Positions 1 through 11,216 of a DNA stretch of 64,000 nucleotides are shown here, piece after piece (the stretch's first letter is position 1; each line of letters starts with the position of its first letter). Source of the DNA: Neodiprion pinetum (Eukaryota; Arthropoda; Insecta; Hymenoptera; Diprionidae); the NCBI RefSeq assembly GCF_021155775.2, contig NC_060237.1:17878970-17942969 (forward strand), written 5' to 3'. The position numbers and the translations under genes are program-made. The notes under the pieces are model-generated. The model made no database searches, had not been told where the DNA came from, and was given only the letters and a program-made list of their open reading frames with translations.

Positions 1-995
1 ACCGCAAAATGCCCAAAGAGTTCTCGTAGTGCAAATACGAGTCCAATTACCTTACAGATGGCATTACATTGATTTTTGCCTTCTCGCGTCGAGTTATAAA
101 TACAGAGAAATCTCAATGAGAGCTCATTTATATAAGATTTATTGCAGTGCTATATTCGTAGATGTACATGTTATTCTATCTTATATACTGTCCTAAATTT
201 TAAACACACAGCACAACAATGGCTGAAAGCACAATGGCAAGAAGAGAGGAGCAATCTGCATCTTAATAAATCTTTTCTTCTGCATACGTAGCGGAGCGAT
301 GTCACGTCGGAGGATATGTACTAGTGGATCACTAGGTGGGGCACAGATCTGAAACATAATTATGTTAAAAGTCTTCAACATCTCTTACAGAAGGTAGGTA
401 CGTTGCCAGACCTTATATACCAACAATGAATATTCATGGAGGCTATATTCATAAATACTTACAAAAGTAAGCTAATATTTTACTCGCAATTGCTTATTAC
501 TGATAACTTGATATGATTACAATTTTGTTTATTACGGTTTACTTATTTTCAGACAATCCTGAAGTTGTATTCCAAGTTTTTCTAAAAATTCATCGCCTGA
601 ATAACATTACGAACTTCAACCTCACGATAATAACGGGACCGTGAAATATACAAGTGTTTATCTCGCACGGATCCAAGACAAGGTGAAAGAAATCAACCCA
701 CCTTTCAATATGTAGTCCGTTGATAATGTGGGCACCGTTGGACTATCCTCATTAATAGCCTTTAATACTGAAAACAAAAACATATTATTAATTTCGAATG
801 ACGTTATTAAGTAATTGTTGGTACTGTTACCAAGAACTTGTAAAACTTACTCTTAATGAGGACTTGTAAAGCTTGATTATCAGGTGGGCCACTGTCCATG
901 TGATAAGGTATCACTGTTGTAAAATACTGTAAATTATCGATATATTTTTGTCTGGTTAGAAACGTATCTCATAGGTCTAACAAGATTGACAAAGT
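1..995. other. AT-rich sequence without recognisable features
   Basis: Only short ORFs without protein-like composition are seen. No repeat unit shared with the array that follows was noticed. Confidence 0.6.
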
Positions 996-1115
996 ACTAA
1001 TCAGACTTTGCTCGTAAATCTAAGATGCCTACCTTGGAATCTTGTATGGATCTATGCTGCGGCAAAGGGCTATTACTATTTTCTATTCGGTTTTTCTTCT
1101 TTGTCACCCTACCCT

Positions 1116-1137
1116 CCCCCCCCCCCCCCCCCCCCCC
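1116..1137 (+). repeat. Poly-C tract, 22 bases
   Basis: This is an uninterrupted run of 22 C, read as G22 on the minus strand. It sits at the left edge of the pyrimidine-rich minisatellite. Length is probably variable between individuals and prone to sequencing error. Confidence 0.95.
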
Positions 1138-1265
1138 GCACCGTGCCTCTATTACCACTACCACTCCTATTTCTACACCTACATCTGATCCTACTCCTAC
1201 TTCTACTCCTGATACTACTTCTTTCCCTGATACTACTCCTACTCCCGATCCTGATCCTACTTCAT
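1138..1265 (+). repeat. Pyrimidine-rich minisatellite (TACTCC-like units)
   Basis: Degenerate short units such as ccta-ctcc, gatcctact and actactcc are repeated, all on one strand. The plus strand is almost purely pyrimidine plus A. Apparent Thr/Pro-rich or Leu-rich ORFs here come from the repeat and are not genes. Confidence 0.85.
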
Positions 1266-1937
1266 CAAATATTATAATGATGCTAAACTCACCGAGCACA
1301 AATCCTCGTCTTCCTCGTCCTCCTCCTCGTCCAGCTCGACCGCCTCCATCTACCGCTCACCACCTTCAACGACCACCGCTAACCACCTTGGGTTATACCT
1401 GGAATAGTGATAAATATTTTTAGTATAAGAACACATCAAAAATATCATGTAAGGATTAATATAATTAATTAATAGATAATAAATTTTATTAGCGCATTTG
1501 AAGCTACTGAACATGGTCTTGCGCGAAAAATGAATTGAAGTAATTTATTGTAAACATGACAAGTTTGAAAAATTTCAAATACAATGTTAATGCAATTACC
1601 AATAAATATTATCAAAATGTTTTACTCACCGAGCACAAATCCTCCTCCTCCGCGTCCACCTTGTTCTTCTCATCTTCCTCGTCCTCCTTCTCGTCCACCT
1701 CCAACCACCGCCAACCACCTCCACCAACCACCGATAACCACCTCGGATTATACCTGGAACAGTAATAAATATTTTCAGTATAAGAACACACCAAATATAC
1801 TATATAAGGACTAATGTAATTATTCAATCAATTGATAATATAATAAATTTCACTAGCGCAATTATAGCTACTGAATATGTGCTTGCTTCAAAAATGAATC
1901 GAAATAATTTATTGTAAACATGACCCTACATGACATA

Positions 1938-1972
1938 ACCCTACCCTAACTCACCCTACCCTACCCTACCTT
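1938..1972 (+). repeat. CCCTA short tandem repeat
   Basis: Imperfect ccctaccctaa/ccctaccctacc units lie within the array. They resemble but do not equal the insect telomere unit (CCTAA on this strand). Confidence 0.75.
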
Positions 1973-3435
1973 ACCGCCCACCATAGCCTTACCTACCCCA
2001 CCTCATCCCACCCCCCACCTCTCACGAGTACACGGTACTCAAGATCCTACTCCTCATTCTACTCTCACTCGTACTTTTCCTCCTACTCCTGATCCTACTC
2101 TAACTCCTTCTCCTGATCCTACTCCTACTCCATCAAATATCACGGAATGTTATTCTCACAGTGGACAAATCCTTGTCATCGTCGTCCTGTTCCTCGTGCA
2201 CCTTGATCACCTGCAACCACTGCCAAACATCTCCAACGACCACCGATAACTTCATCTGGTCGTACCTCGAATACTAATAAATAATTTCAGTATTAGAACA
2301 CAATAAAAATATTGTGAAAGGATTGATATAATTTTTTCATTGACACATTTTACGAGGATTGTGAAAACATTACGAAACATTACAGAAATTTCACTAGCTT
2401 ATTGGACCAAGCAAAAATCAGAACACGTCAAGAATGTCGTGTAAGTACCAGTATAATTTTTTCACTGTCATATTCTACCAAGAAGATTCCGACAAAATTA
2501 TAAAAAATTATAGAAATATCATGAACGCATCGATAGCTACTGAATTTGTGCTCGCGTGAAAAATGAATTGAAATAATTTATTCTGAACATGGCAAGTTTG
2601 AAAAGTTTTAGACAGAATATATTTGCAATTGCCATTAAATATTATAAAAATGGTAAACTCACCGAGCACAAATCCTCGTCCTCCTTGTCCACCTTGTTCT
2701 CCTCGTCTTCCTCCTCCTCCTCCTCGTCCACCTCCGACCACCTTCAACCACCGTCAACCACCTCCAACAACCACCGATAACCACCTCGGGTCATACCTGG
2801 AATAGTAATGAACATTTTCAGTATGAGAACAAATTAAAAGTATTATATGAGGATCAAAAGAATTAATTAATAAATCAATAATATAATACATTCCATTAGC
2901 GGATTTATAGCTACCGAATTTTTGATGCCACATGATTACAATTGTCATTAAATATTGATTCATTATTTAATACACGACCTGACCCTACCCCGCCACACCC
3001 CACCTCACCTCATCCCACCTTTCCGCCCTTTAACGCTCCTACCCTTTTATTCACACTCCTACTATGACTCCAGATCCTACTTCTACTCCTACTCTACTCA
3101 CAATGCTACTCCTGATCCTACCTTCACTGCTACTCCTACTTCCTACTTCTATTCCTATGCCTACTCCATCTCCTACTTTTAATTTTAACTCCTATATCTA
3201 CTCCATCTCCTCTGCTACTTCCAACTCCTGTTCCTACTCTATCTCCTACTACTGCTACTCTTACTTCCACCATAACTCCGACTACTCCTTCTCCCACTCC
3301 TACTCCCTACTCCTACTTCTGATTCTACTCCTGATCCTATTCCTATTCCATCAAACATCATAAAAATGTTATACTCGCAGTGCACAAGTCCTTGTCATCG
3401 TCGTCCTTTTCCTCGTGCACCTTCATCACCTACTC

Positions 3436-3462
3436 TACCCTACCCTACCCTACCCTACCCTA
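3436..3462 (+). repeat. (TACCC)5 tandem repeat
   Basis: There are five perfect TACCC units, with flanking tactc variants. It sits between a B unit and the next TACTCC minisatellite, the same relative place as the repeat near 1940. Confidence 0.9.
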
Positions 3463-5270
3463 CTCTCAAGTACGAGTTACTCACGATCCTACTTCTCATT
3501 TTTCTCTCACTCGTACTTCTCCACCTGCTTCTGATTCTACCTCTACTCCTACTCCTTTTTCCTACTACTATTCCGATTCCTACACCATCTCCTACTCCTA
3601 TTTCTTACTCCATCTCCTACTATTGCTACTCTTACTTCCACTTTAACTCCTACTACTCCTTTTCTCACTTCTACTCTCACTCCTACTTCTGATTCTACTC
3701 CTGATCCTACTCCATCTCCCACTCCTGATCCTACTCCTACTCCTACTCCATCAAATATCATACAAATGTTATCCTCACAGTGCACAAGTCCTCGTAATCG
3801 TCGTGCTTTTCCTTGTGCACCTTCATCACCGCAACTACTGCCAACAACCTCCAACGACCACCGCTAACCACCTCTGGTCATACGTCCAATACTGATCAAT
3901 AATTTCAGTATCAGAACACAAGAAAAATATTGTTGAAGGAGTGACATAATTTTTTTATTGACACATTCTACGAGGATTATGAAAAAATTATGAAACATCA
4001 CAGAAATTTCACTAGCGTGTTGGAACAAACAAAAATTAGAACACTTTAAGAATGTTGTGTACGTACTAATATGATTTTTTCACTGACACATTCTACCAAC
4101 AAGATTATGATAAAATTATCAAAAATTATAGAAATATCATGAGCGCATCGATAAATACTGAATTTGTGCTCGTGCGAAAAATGAATTGAAATAATTTATT
4201 GTGAACATGACAAGTTCGAAAAATTTTAGATATAATATAATTACAATTGCCATCGAATATTATATAAATGTTAAACTCACCGAGCACAAATCCTCGTCCT
4301 CCTCGTCCATCTTGTTCTCCTCGTCTTCCACGTCCCCGTGCTTGTCCACCTCCGACCACCTTCAACCACCGCCAACCACCTCGGGTCATACCTGGAATAG
4401 TAATAAATATTTTCAGTATGAGAACACATCAAAAATATTATGTCAGGATTTTTATACTGAATCAATTAAGCAATAATATAATAAATTTCATCAGCGCATT
4501 TATAGCTACCGAATTTATGTTCACTCGGAAAATGAATTGATATAATTTATTATAAATATGACAAGTTCGAAAGATTTTAGATACCACATAATCACAATTG
4601 CCATTAAATATTATAAGAATATTAATTAATTAATTAATAATATAATAAATTGTATAAGATTATTCATAGCTACTGAATATGTGCTTGCACGAAAAATGAA
4701 TTGAAATAATTTATTGTAAACGTGACAAGTTTGTAATATTTCAGATGAAATATAATTACAATTGCCATTAAATATCATAAGAATATCAATTAATTAATTA
4801 ATAATGTGATAAATTGTATAAGATTATTTATAGCTACTGAATATGTGCTTGCACGAAAAATGAATTGAAATAATTTATTGTAAACGTGACAAGTTTGTAA
4901 TATTTCAATGAAATGTAATTACAATTGCCATTAAATATTATAAAAATGTTAAACTCACCGAGCAGAAATCCTCGTCTTCCTCGTCCTCCTTCTCGTCCAC
5001 CTCCGACCACCTCCAACCACCTCGAACAACCACCGATAACCACCTCAGGTTGTTCCTCGAATAGTATTAAATATTTTCAGCATAAAAACACGTTGAAAAT
5101 ATTGTGTAATGATTAATATAATCAATTAATTAATTAATAGTAGAAAAAATTTCAGTAGCGCATTTATAGCTGCTGAATTTGTGCTTGCGCGAAGAATGAA
5201 TTGAAATGATTTTTTGTAAACATGAACCAGGAACCACGGAGCGCTTATCCTGGAAGTCGAGTTTCACCGC

Positions 5271-5650
5271 GTAGCGGACCCGAAGCGCGGGATCCGGGAG
5301 GTTGAGAACCCGGTAGTCGAAATTTGCGGAGCGCGACTCTCATCCGTCCGCTCTACTGCCTGGTTGTTTCCCGACTGAGGAATTCGGCTAGCTGATTTGA
5401 GATTGGTGACGTCACTTTCTGAACATCCGACATCCAAACTTTGGTTTCGACCTTTAATACTATGTATGATGATGTATGATGTACGATGTTTGATGATATT
5501 ATACGATGTATAATGATTTTGGTTTCCACATTTCGTACAAGAAATACACACTTTATCTCTCCTGCCGATTCCAAACTCAAGCTGCTAAACCCTTCCATGG
5601 TCAGCCGTTGACTAAAGATATATTCTTCAGTTGACGGGTCAGCCAATAAC
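5271..5650 (+). repeat. Left copy of a roughly 390-bp duplicated segment
   Basis: It shares long stretches with 6299-6693, from gtagcggacccgaagcgcgg through gattggtgacgtcac, a TATGATG-rich stretch and gctaaacccttccatggtca to a gtcagc-taata end. The two copies differ by scattered substitutions and by the length of the TATGATG run. Origin is unknown; it may be a dispersed element. Confidence 0.9.
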
Positions 5651-6000
5651 CTATATAATGTTACAAATCCCGTTTACATATGCATGTAAGTATAACGTAT
5701 TATTATTTTATGATAATAAATTTCGTCAAAAAGTACCACAGACAATCAGCTAAGTGCTAATAGATTTGAAACATGACGCACAGCAATTTTAGCTCTAATC
5801 GAATTACGTTTCTGTCATGTATTCCTATGTATACTATGCCAACTACTCACCAATTGCAATTTGTTGATCCTGGTCGTTCCGTTTTTTTTCGGATGCAAAA
5901 TGTTATCTGAAGCATGCATATTGGTTTTATAGTACAAAACATGACGTTCTCAATAATCAAACTTGTAAACTTGAAAATTAGTCCTCAAAGTCAAAAGTCA

Positions 6001-6270
6001 CCAGGTCAAGGACCTGGAGAGCCAGAACTACAGAGCGCTTATCCTGAAGTCGAGTTTCACCAGGTAGCGTACCTGGAACGCAGGATCCATGGAACGCTTG
6101 TCCTGGAATTCAAGTTTCACCAGGTAGTGGACACGGAACGTAGGAACCACAGAGCGCTCGTCCTGGAAGTCAAGTTTTACCAGGTAGCGTACCTGGAGCG
6201 CAGGAACCGTGGAACGCTTTTCCTGGAATTCAAGTTTCACCAGGTAGCGGACCTGGAGCTCAGGATCCAG
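6001..6270 (+). repeat. 60-bp tandem repeat, about 4.5 units
   Basis: The period is exactly 60 bases. Units contain agcgctt-tcctggaa-t-aa, gtttcaccaggtagc and a tacctggaacgcaggatcc-like end. The period is a multiple of three, so a plus-strand ORF (5914-6333) reads a 20-residue repeat such as LEFKFHQVAYLERR, and the minus strand is open as well. Simultaneous openness on both strands points to repeat structure rather than selection for protein. Confidence 0.92.
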
Positions 6271-6298
6271 GAGGTTGAGAACCCGGTACTCGAAATAC

Positions 6299-6693
6299 GT
6301 AGCGGACCCGAAGCGCGGGATCCGGGAGGTTGAGAACCCGTACTCGAAATTTGCGGAGCGCGACTCTCAACCGTCCGCTCTACTGCGCGGTTGTTACCCG
6401 ACTGAGGAACTCGGCTAGCCGATTTTAGATTGGTGACGTCACTTTCCGAAGATCCAAAAATTCAAACTTTGGTTTCGAACTGTAATACTAGGTATGATGA
6501 TGTATAATGTATGATGTATGATGTATGATGTACGATGTATGATATGATGTACTCGTATAATGATTTTAGTTTTCACGTTTCAGACAAGAAATACACAATT
6601 TATCTCTCCTGTCGATTTCAGACTCAAGCTGCTAAACCCTTCCATGGTCAGCCGTTGACTAAAGATATATTCTTCAGTTAACGCGTCAGCTAA
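6299..6693 (+). repeat. Right copy of the roughly 390-bp duplicated segment
   Basis: It is colinear with 5271-5650 over its whole length. Here the segment is preceded by an expanded 60-bp tandem array, whereas the left copy has little more than one such unit. Both copies keep a gattgg box next to a TGACGTCA palindrome. Confidence 0.9.
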
Positions 6694-9493
6694 TAATGCT
6701 ACCGTTCTGTGATAGTTGAATGATAAAAATTTTTGCTGGTTCCTTCCAAATGTGTGTTCAAATACACTTGAAGTTTTAAGAACCTTTGTTCTATCTTTTC
6801 CTACAAAAAAAAACCGCTGGCAATCATCTTTTTAGGTCTTTAAATCAGGACACTGCGTTAAATTCTGTCTCATATAGGGAGCATCTATCTCATCTCGATC
6901 AAAATTAGCGCATCCGTGAAGTATTACAGTTACTCTGAATTTTATTCCATACGAACACATTTCGAAAAAGAATTCCACTTCGCTACCCAACGTAGATACT
7001 TGCGACTAGCTAAAACAGTGTTTCGATTCTATGTCTACGAAAATTCAAGACCGGGAGAGCAAATGAAATGTTGTTGGAATAATTATGAATATTAATGTTA
7101 TTGGATACGTCGAGCGCTTATAATCGTATAGATTCCCATTGCGAAACGACTAATTCTTCTATTTACATATTGTACCTTATTATTGTATATAATCCAGTTT
7201 GCCTCCTGGAAAATTATAAAATTTATAGTATGCATCACATATCAATCGTAAATGGATCATATTTATCAATATCGTACATGGACCGCATATACATACCTAT
7301 ATCCTTTTATTTATCATATACTTTTTGGTCTCTGCATCACTATTACATCTGATCTATTATTATTCGTGATCTGTGTATACATTATTTTCTCGGGAACCTA
7401 TACTTTTATTAAATCACTGTTTTGCTACGAATTTTTGAAGAAATTTGTTCTCATTAATAATTTCTTGTATCGCCGACAAGCCGGTAAGTACACACAGGCT
7501 AAGTACTGGCTTTGGCTTACCATTTCGAAGACTGTGTTACTGGGAAGGTGAATGTATCTCTCTGATGTTCTGTAATAAGTTCTCAATTCTACCGTTGGAA
7601 CATAATATCAGGGGGCGCAAGCGCACAACAATTTTTGGTTGTCACACCAAAGGCCATTAGGGCAACTGTCTTTATATACTTCAGTCAACGCTTTAAGTAG
7701 CTCAGCTATATCCGAACCACGAGTTCGAGTAGCTTGATATTCTCTTTAGCGGAAGTAACTTCGTAACTGGATAGCTGTTCTTATTTTCATCATGATTTTT
7801 GTTATCTTTGGACGTCAGGTGCAGTTGATTCTCGAATAATCTAAGTAAGAAATGGTACCCTAACTCTCCTGTCTTCTCTCTGCATTTTAGCTCTTGACCG
7901 TGTGATTTCTCCAATCAAATCTCTATTGTCTTATCTATATCGCATTTCTGGTGTCTAATTTGCGAATCTTCTTCTATCTAATATGGCAATTCTCTACTTA
8001 TCGTAGTATCTGGTCTGGTATCGTAACTTCTCTTATTATACCGTCGCTCATGCTTACAAATTTCTTGTACTTTGTTCTTTCACGTACTATTTCGTCCTAT
8101 ATCTGATAATTTTATCTTTATCATACCTTGATTTTTCTTCAATATCTTGTTTGTAATAAGTGAGTTGGTTCATCGCTAAACATCGGTAGTATCGGTATCA
8201 AAATCGTAGAGTCACTTTAACATCATTTATTCTCGTAAACATTGTTAACTCGTTTTTCTACATCGAATTCTTTAACTATTGCAACCGATCCCCCACCGCT
8301 AAAGTCTGGGAATTTTTATAAAATGACCGGGAAAATGCAAGAATTATACGGGAATTTTCAAATCCCGTGTCGTTATACACCCTGTATAATACACATAATA
8401 CACAGATTTTGTTCAGAAATTTTATTTTTTTTCTACGTACACTAGCTGACTACTTTTGCATGCGTTTGGGAATTAGGGTGAATAGACTTAAAATGATGTT
8501 TCATATTTCAATTCGAACCACCTGAAATATTTCACAATAACAGTGGTTTTTATTATTTTCTGGCGAACATATGAGGTTACTTTTTTATTTTTATTTGTTT
8601 ATTTAATTATTTTCTTCCGCGCATTTATTCTTTAAAATACTGCGTACATTACGTGTACATAGCTTATTATTATATAGAGTCTGTTCGCGTTAAGACGGCC
8701 GAATTTCGATCACTTGTGATTATAATCTAACAATATAATATGTAGTATATGTATTAAAATTTTTTTGTCAGTCGATCATTCCGACATGATCCAGTTTTGT
8801 TTTTTTCTTCATTATCTTCTTGACAATTATAATCTTATAGCAAAATTTTTTTTACTTGCAAATCTCTTGAAGGTATGCAATAAACTTCGTGTGAATCTCT
8901 CGTCCCTCAAATCGTTCACACGTTGTATAATAATGAGTGAATTGCTAACAACTGAATGGTTTAATGCGCATGCGCTAAATTATGACAGCAATAGCAGTTT
9001 TTCTGCCAGAGTGACCAACATTCACAAATTCAGATGACAGGTCGTCGCGATGTACGTAACTTCAAAAATATTGATCGCCCTGACAAAACAACTGCTCCTG
9101 CTGTTATATTTTAGCGCACGTGCATTAAACAATTTAGGCGTTAGTAATTCACTCTGTATAATACATATTTATTTTTTTTATGCGTATATATAATCACTTT
9201 GAAATATCATTTTGAAATATTACAATAATTTATTTATATAATAGTTATAATATATAAGTACTCCGATTAAATAATTTACACAAATTCGCCCTACTTAACG
9301 CATAACGACTGAATATTTATCATTATTAAACTGTATAATATATGTATCATACCTGCTATAACTTATATCAATATATTGCACATTTGACAACAATTACGTC
9401 TTAAGACCCTTAAGTACTTAGGTATAGGAATTAGTGTTCGCTTGCGTTGTTTTATTTTTTCAAATCTATTGTTTCGTCTTTTCGTCATTTCAT
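6694..9493. other. AT-rich flank, no gene recognised
   Basis: Short ORFs only. A perfect TGCGCATGCGC palindrome is at 8965-8975, and an atacaccctgtataatacac stretch at about 8376 resembles ends seen in insect dispersed repeats. Nothing else is recognised. Confidence 0.5.
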
Positions 9494-9514
9494 CCCCCCC
9501 CCCCCCCCCCCCCC
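9494..9514 (+). repeat. Poly-C tract, 21 bases
   Basis: An uninterrupted run of C, equal to a G-run on the strand that carries Vsx, downstream of its stop. It is likely to be length-variable. Confidence 0.93.
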
Positions 9515-11061
9515 ATTTGTGTGACCGTGTATGATTATGCGTATGTTTACGTGCACATGTATATGGATTGGATTATGTTCTCTTCTGGAGACACTCGCAG
9601 ATAGAGAAAACCAACAGAAAAAGAAGTCAAGAGAAGATCACCCAACTTCTTTGAAATTCGTTCGATGTATTTCATCTATTATAGATGCATAATAGCTTTC
9701 GTTGCGGTTTGTTAACGGTACAATATAGCGTATGTGAAGGCGAAATATATTCGATATACATTTTTTTTTCTTCTATATATATATACCAAAGCAACTATTA
9801 TAATATTATAGATAATAATATTTGCAATTCATTTTATTTTTCATTGTTTAACGCTTTGTATTATTTGTTTATTTATTCTTAAAACTTTTTTCGTTTTCCT
9901 TCCCATTATCTCTGTCGTAACCACCCTTCTTTACCGTATGAGTAAGTACTATCTTTCGTAAGTCTATGTTTGCTTCATTGTATTCGTATTTACGGATGGA
10001 CAGTGTTCTTTCCGAATAGGGCCCCTCTGGATGAGAGGGCTGCCTCTCCTAATGATTACTCGAACGCTTCCCCCACTAAATATTTCTGTTCACGACTGTT
10101 TACGCAATTAGCTTTGTACGAGGACATCCGGCCCCGTTCCAAAGTTAAACCGGCGGCCGAATCGAGTCGTGCTCTCGCTATTCGTGGGAAGAAGTAATTA
10201 CTAAGAATCATATTTCTCTCAGCGCCTTTGAACGGCCCTATTCGAAGGTAATACTGTATGTATAAGCCAGGTATAATAGCTTTACAACCAATAGTTTATT
10301 ATTCGAGATCCATTATCATTGCGTTATACTCTCTTCGTCGAATCGATATATTTGTTACTTGTCTCTTTATTGGAGATATAAAATACCCGATGTGTTATAG
10401 GCCCTCTATCGTAGGCCTCGTAATTATTCAAGCCATTATAATCGCATTACAAGTTTTTCTCATCACAAAATCATTTTAAATCTCGCGCGTGCAACTCCGT
10501 TCCATTTAGAACGCACGTTGAAAGATTTCAAACTTTCCAATCGATTACCGCGACTCCCTCGTAGATGATGTCTCGACCGGCATAGTCTGGAGCTAACGCC
10601 TCTGTCGGAAAACATGATAAGCGTTACATGGACGCCACTCGGTAAGGGTAGATTCCGGAAATACCAGTCGGACACTCATTAACCTCAATTATTTTTCACA
10701 GTCAAAATAACGGAACGTCGCTGGATGATAGCGTTACAGATTTAACCGAGATATCTAATTGTACCCATCTCTTTGCTCCTCGCTCCTTGTTTTTCACAGC
10801 ACGTCGCAAGAATCGAGGTTAGGCTATCAAGAGGCTCGGCAGAGTCTCGCGCCGAACGTTGCGTCGTGCTCAAATGGCGCTAAAATAGTCATGCGCAAGC
10901 GCGATAGCATTCTTGCAGTTTCAGATGCTCCTCTCATTGAACAGCATTGCAGTCCCGGAATTATTTTCACGTTTTTATAGCAATTCGACCACCACGCTGA
11001 TCGGCAATCTTCACAATATTATTGCGGAGGATTCGAACACACCGTGGGTCAATTCCTCAGC
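9515..11061. other. Vsx 3' UTR or downstream flank
   Basis: At least part of this should be Vsx 3' UTR, but its end cannot be placed. An imperfect inverted repeat pairs ccgaatagggcc near 10012 with ggccctattcgaagg near 10234. No coding region is recognised. Confidence 0.5.
10366..10371 (-). terminator. Candidate poly(A) signal AATAAA for Vsx
   Basis: The minus strand reads CCAATAAAGAG here, about 690 bases past the Vsx stop. A second AATAAA lies at 10295-10300 on the same strand. This hexamer is frequent by chance in AT-rich DNA, so neither site is proven. No cDNA end is visible. Confidence 0.25.
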
Positions 11062-11216
11062 TCAGGCGTGAAGGGTGCTCGTTTGTGGAGGAGCCGAATA
11101 CGGTGTCGTTCCAGGCGCTGTTGACGGCTGAAGACTCAGTTGCAGCTGATGCTGTTGCGCCTTGGCCCTCAAACAAGCGATGCTCTCGTTCCTGAGCTGC
11201 TCGGTGTCTTGAACGC
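11062..11216 (-). CDS. Vsx: Vsx, last coding exon with OAR motif
   Basis: The acceptor is gaatattttctag before GCGTTCAAG. The 155 bp enter in phase 1 and end at TGA (11064-11062). The product begins GVQDTEQLRNESIACLRAKA, which matches the OAR (otp/aristaless/Rax) C-terminal motif pattern R-x-x-SI-x-x-LR-x-KA-x-x-H, followed by a Gln/Pro/Ser/Thr tail ending TSTLHA. OAR motifs at this place are typical of paired-like proteins and often modulate activation intramolecularly. Phase and motif both support joining this exon to the exon at 12114-12305 across an 896-bp intron. Confidence 0.92.

Larger units (their letters stand above)
1266..5230 (+). repeat. Complex tandem array of two related repeat units
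   Basis: Unit A contains caccgagcacaaatcctcgt, then a CCTCGTC/CCACC block, then ggtcatacctggaatagtaa, then an AT-rich tail with agctactgaatttgtgcttg. A-type junctions are at about 1290, 1627, 2660, 4277 and 4957. Truncated AT-tail copies lie at about 4560-4925. Unit B contains cagtgcacaagtccttgtca and a tail with caataatttcagtat, with junctions at about 2160, 3378 and 3779. B units are preceded by TACTCC-type minisatellite. Most ORFs over this region, on both strands, are by-products of the repeats. I see no transposase or gene. Confidence 0.88.

Noticed and set aside
1008..1423. Pro/Thr-rich and Leu-rich ORFs near the first poly-C run
   Set aside because: They are translations of minisatellite units and disappear once the repeat is recognised.
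2508..4476. Repeated Gly/Arg-rich minus-strand and Ser/Pro-rich plus-strand ORFs
   Set aside because: Each corresponds to the CCTCGTC/CCACC block of a repeat unit, so they are repeat by-products and not a gene family.
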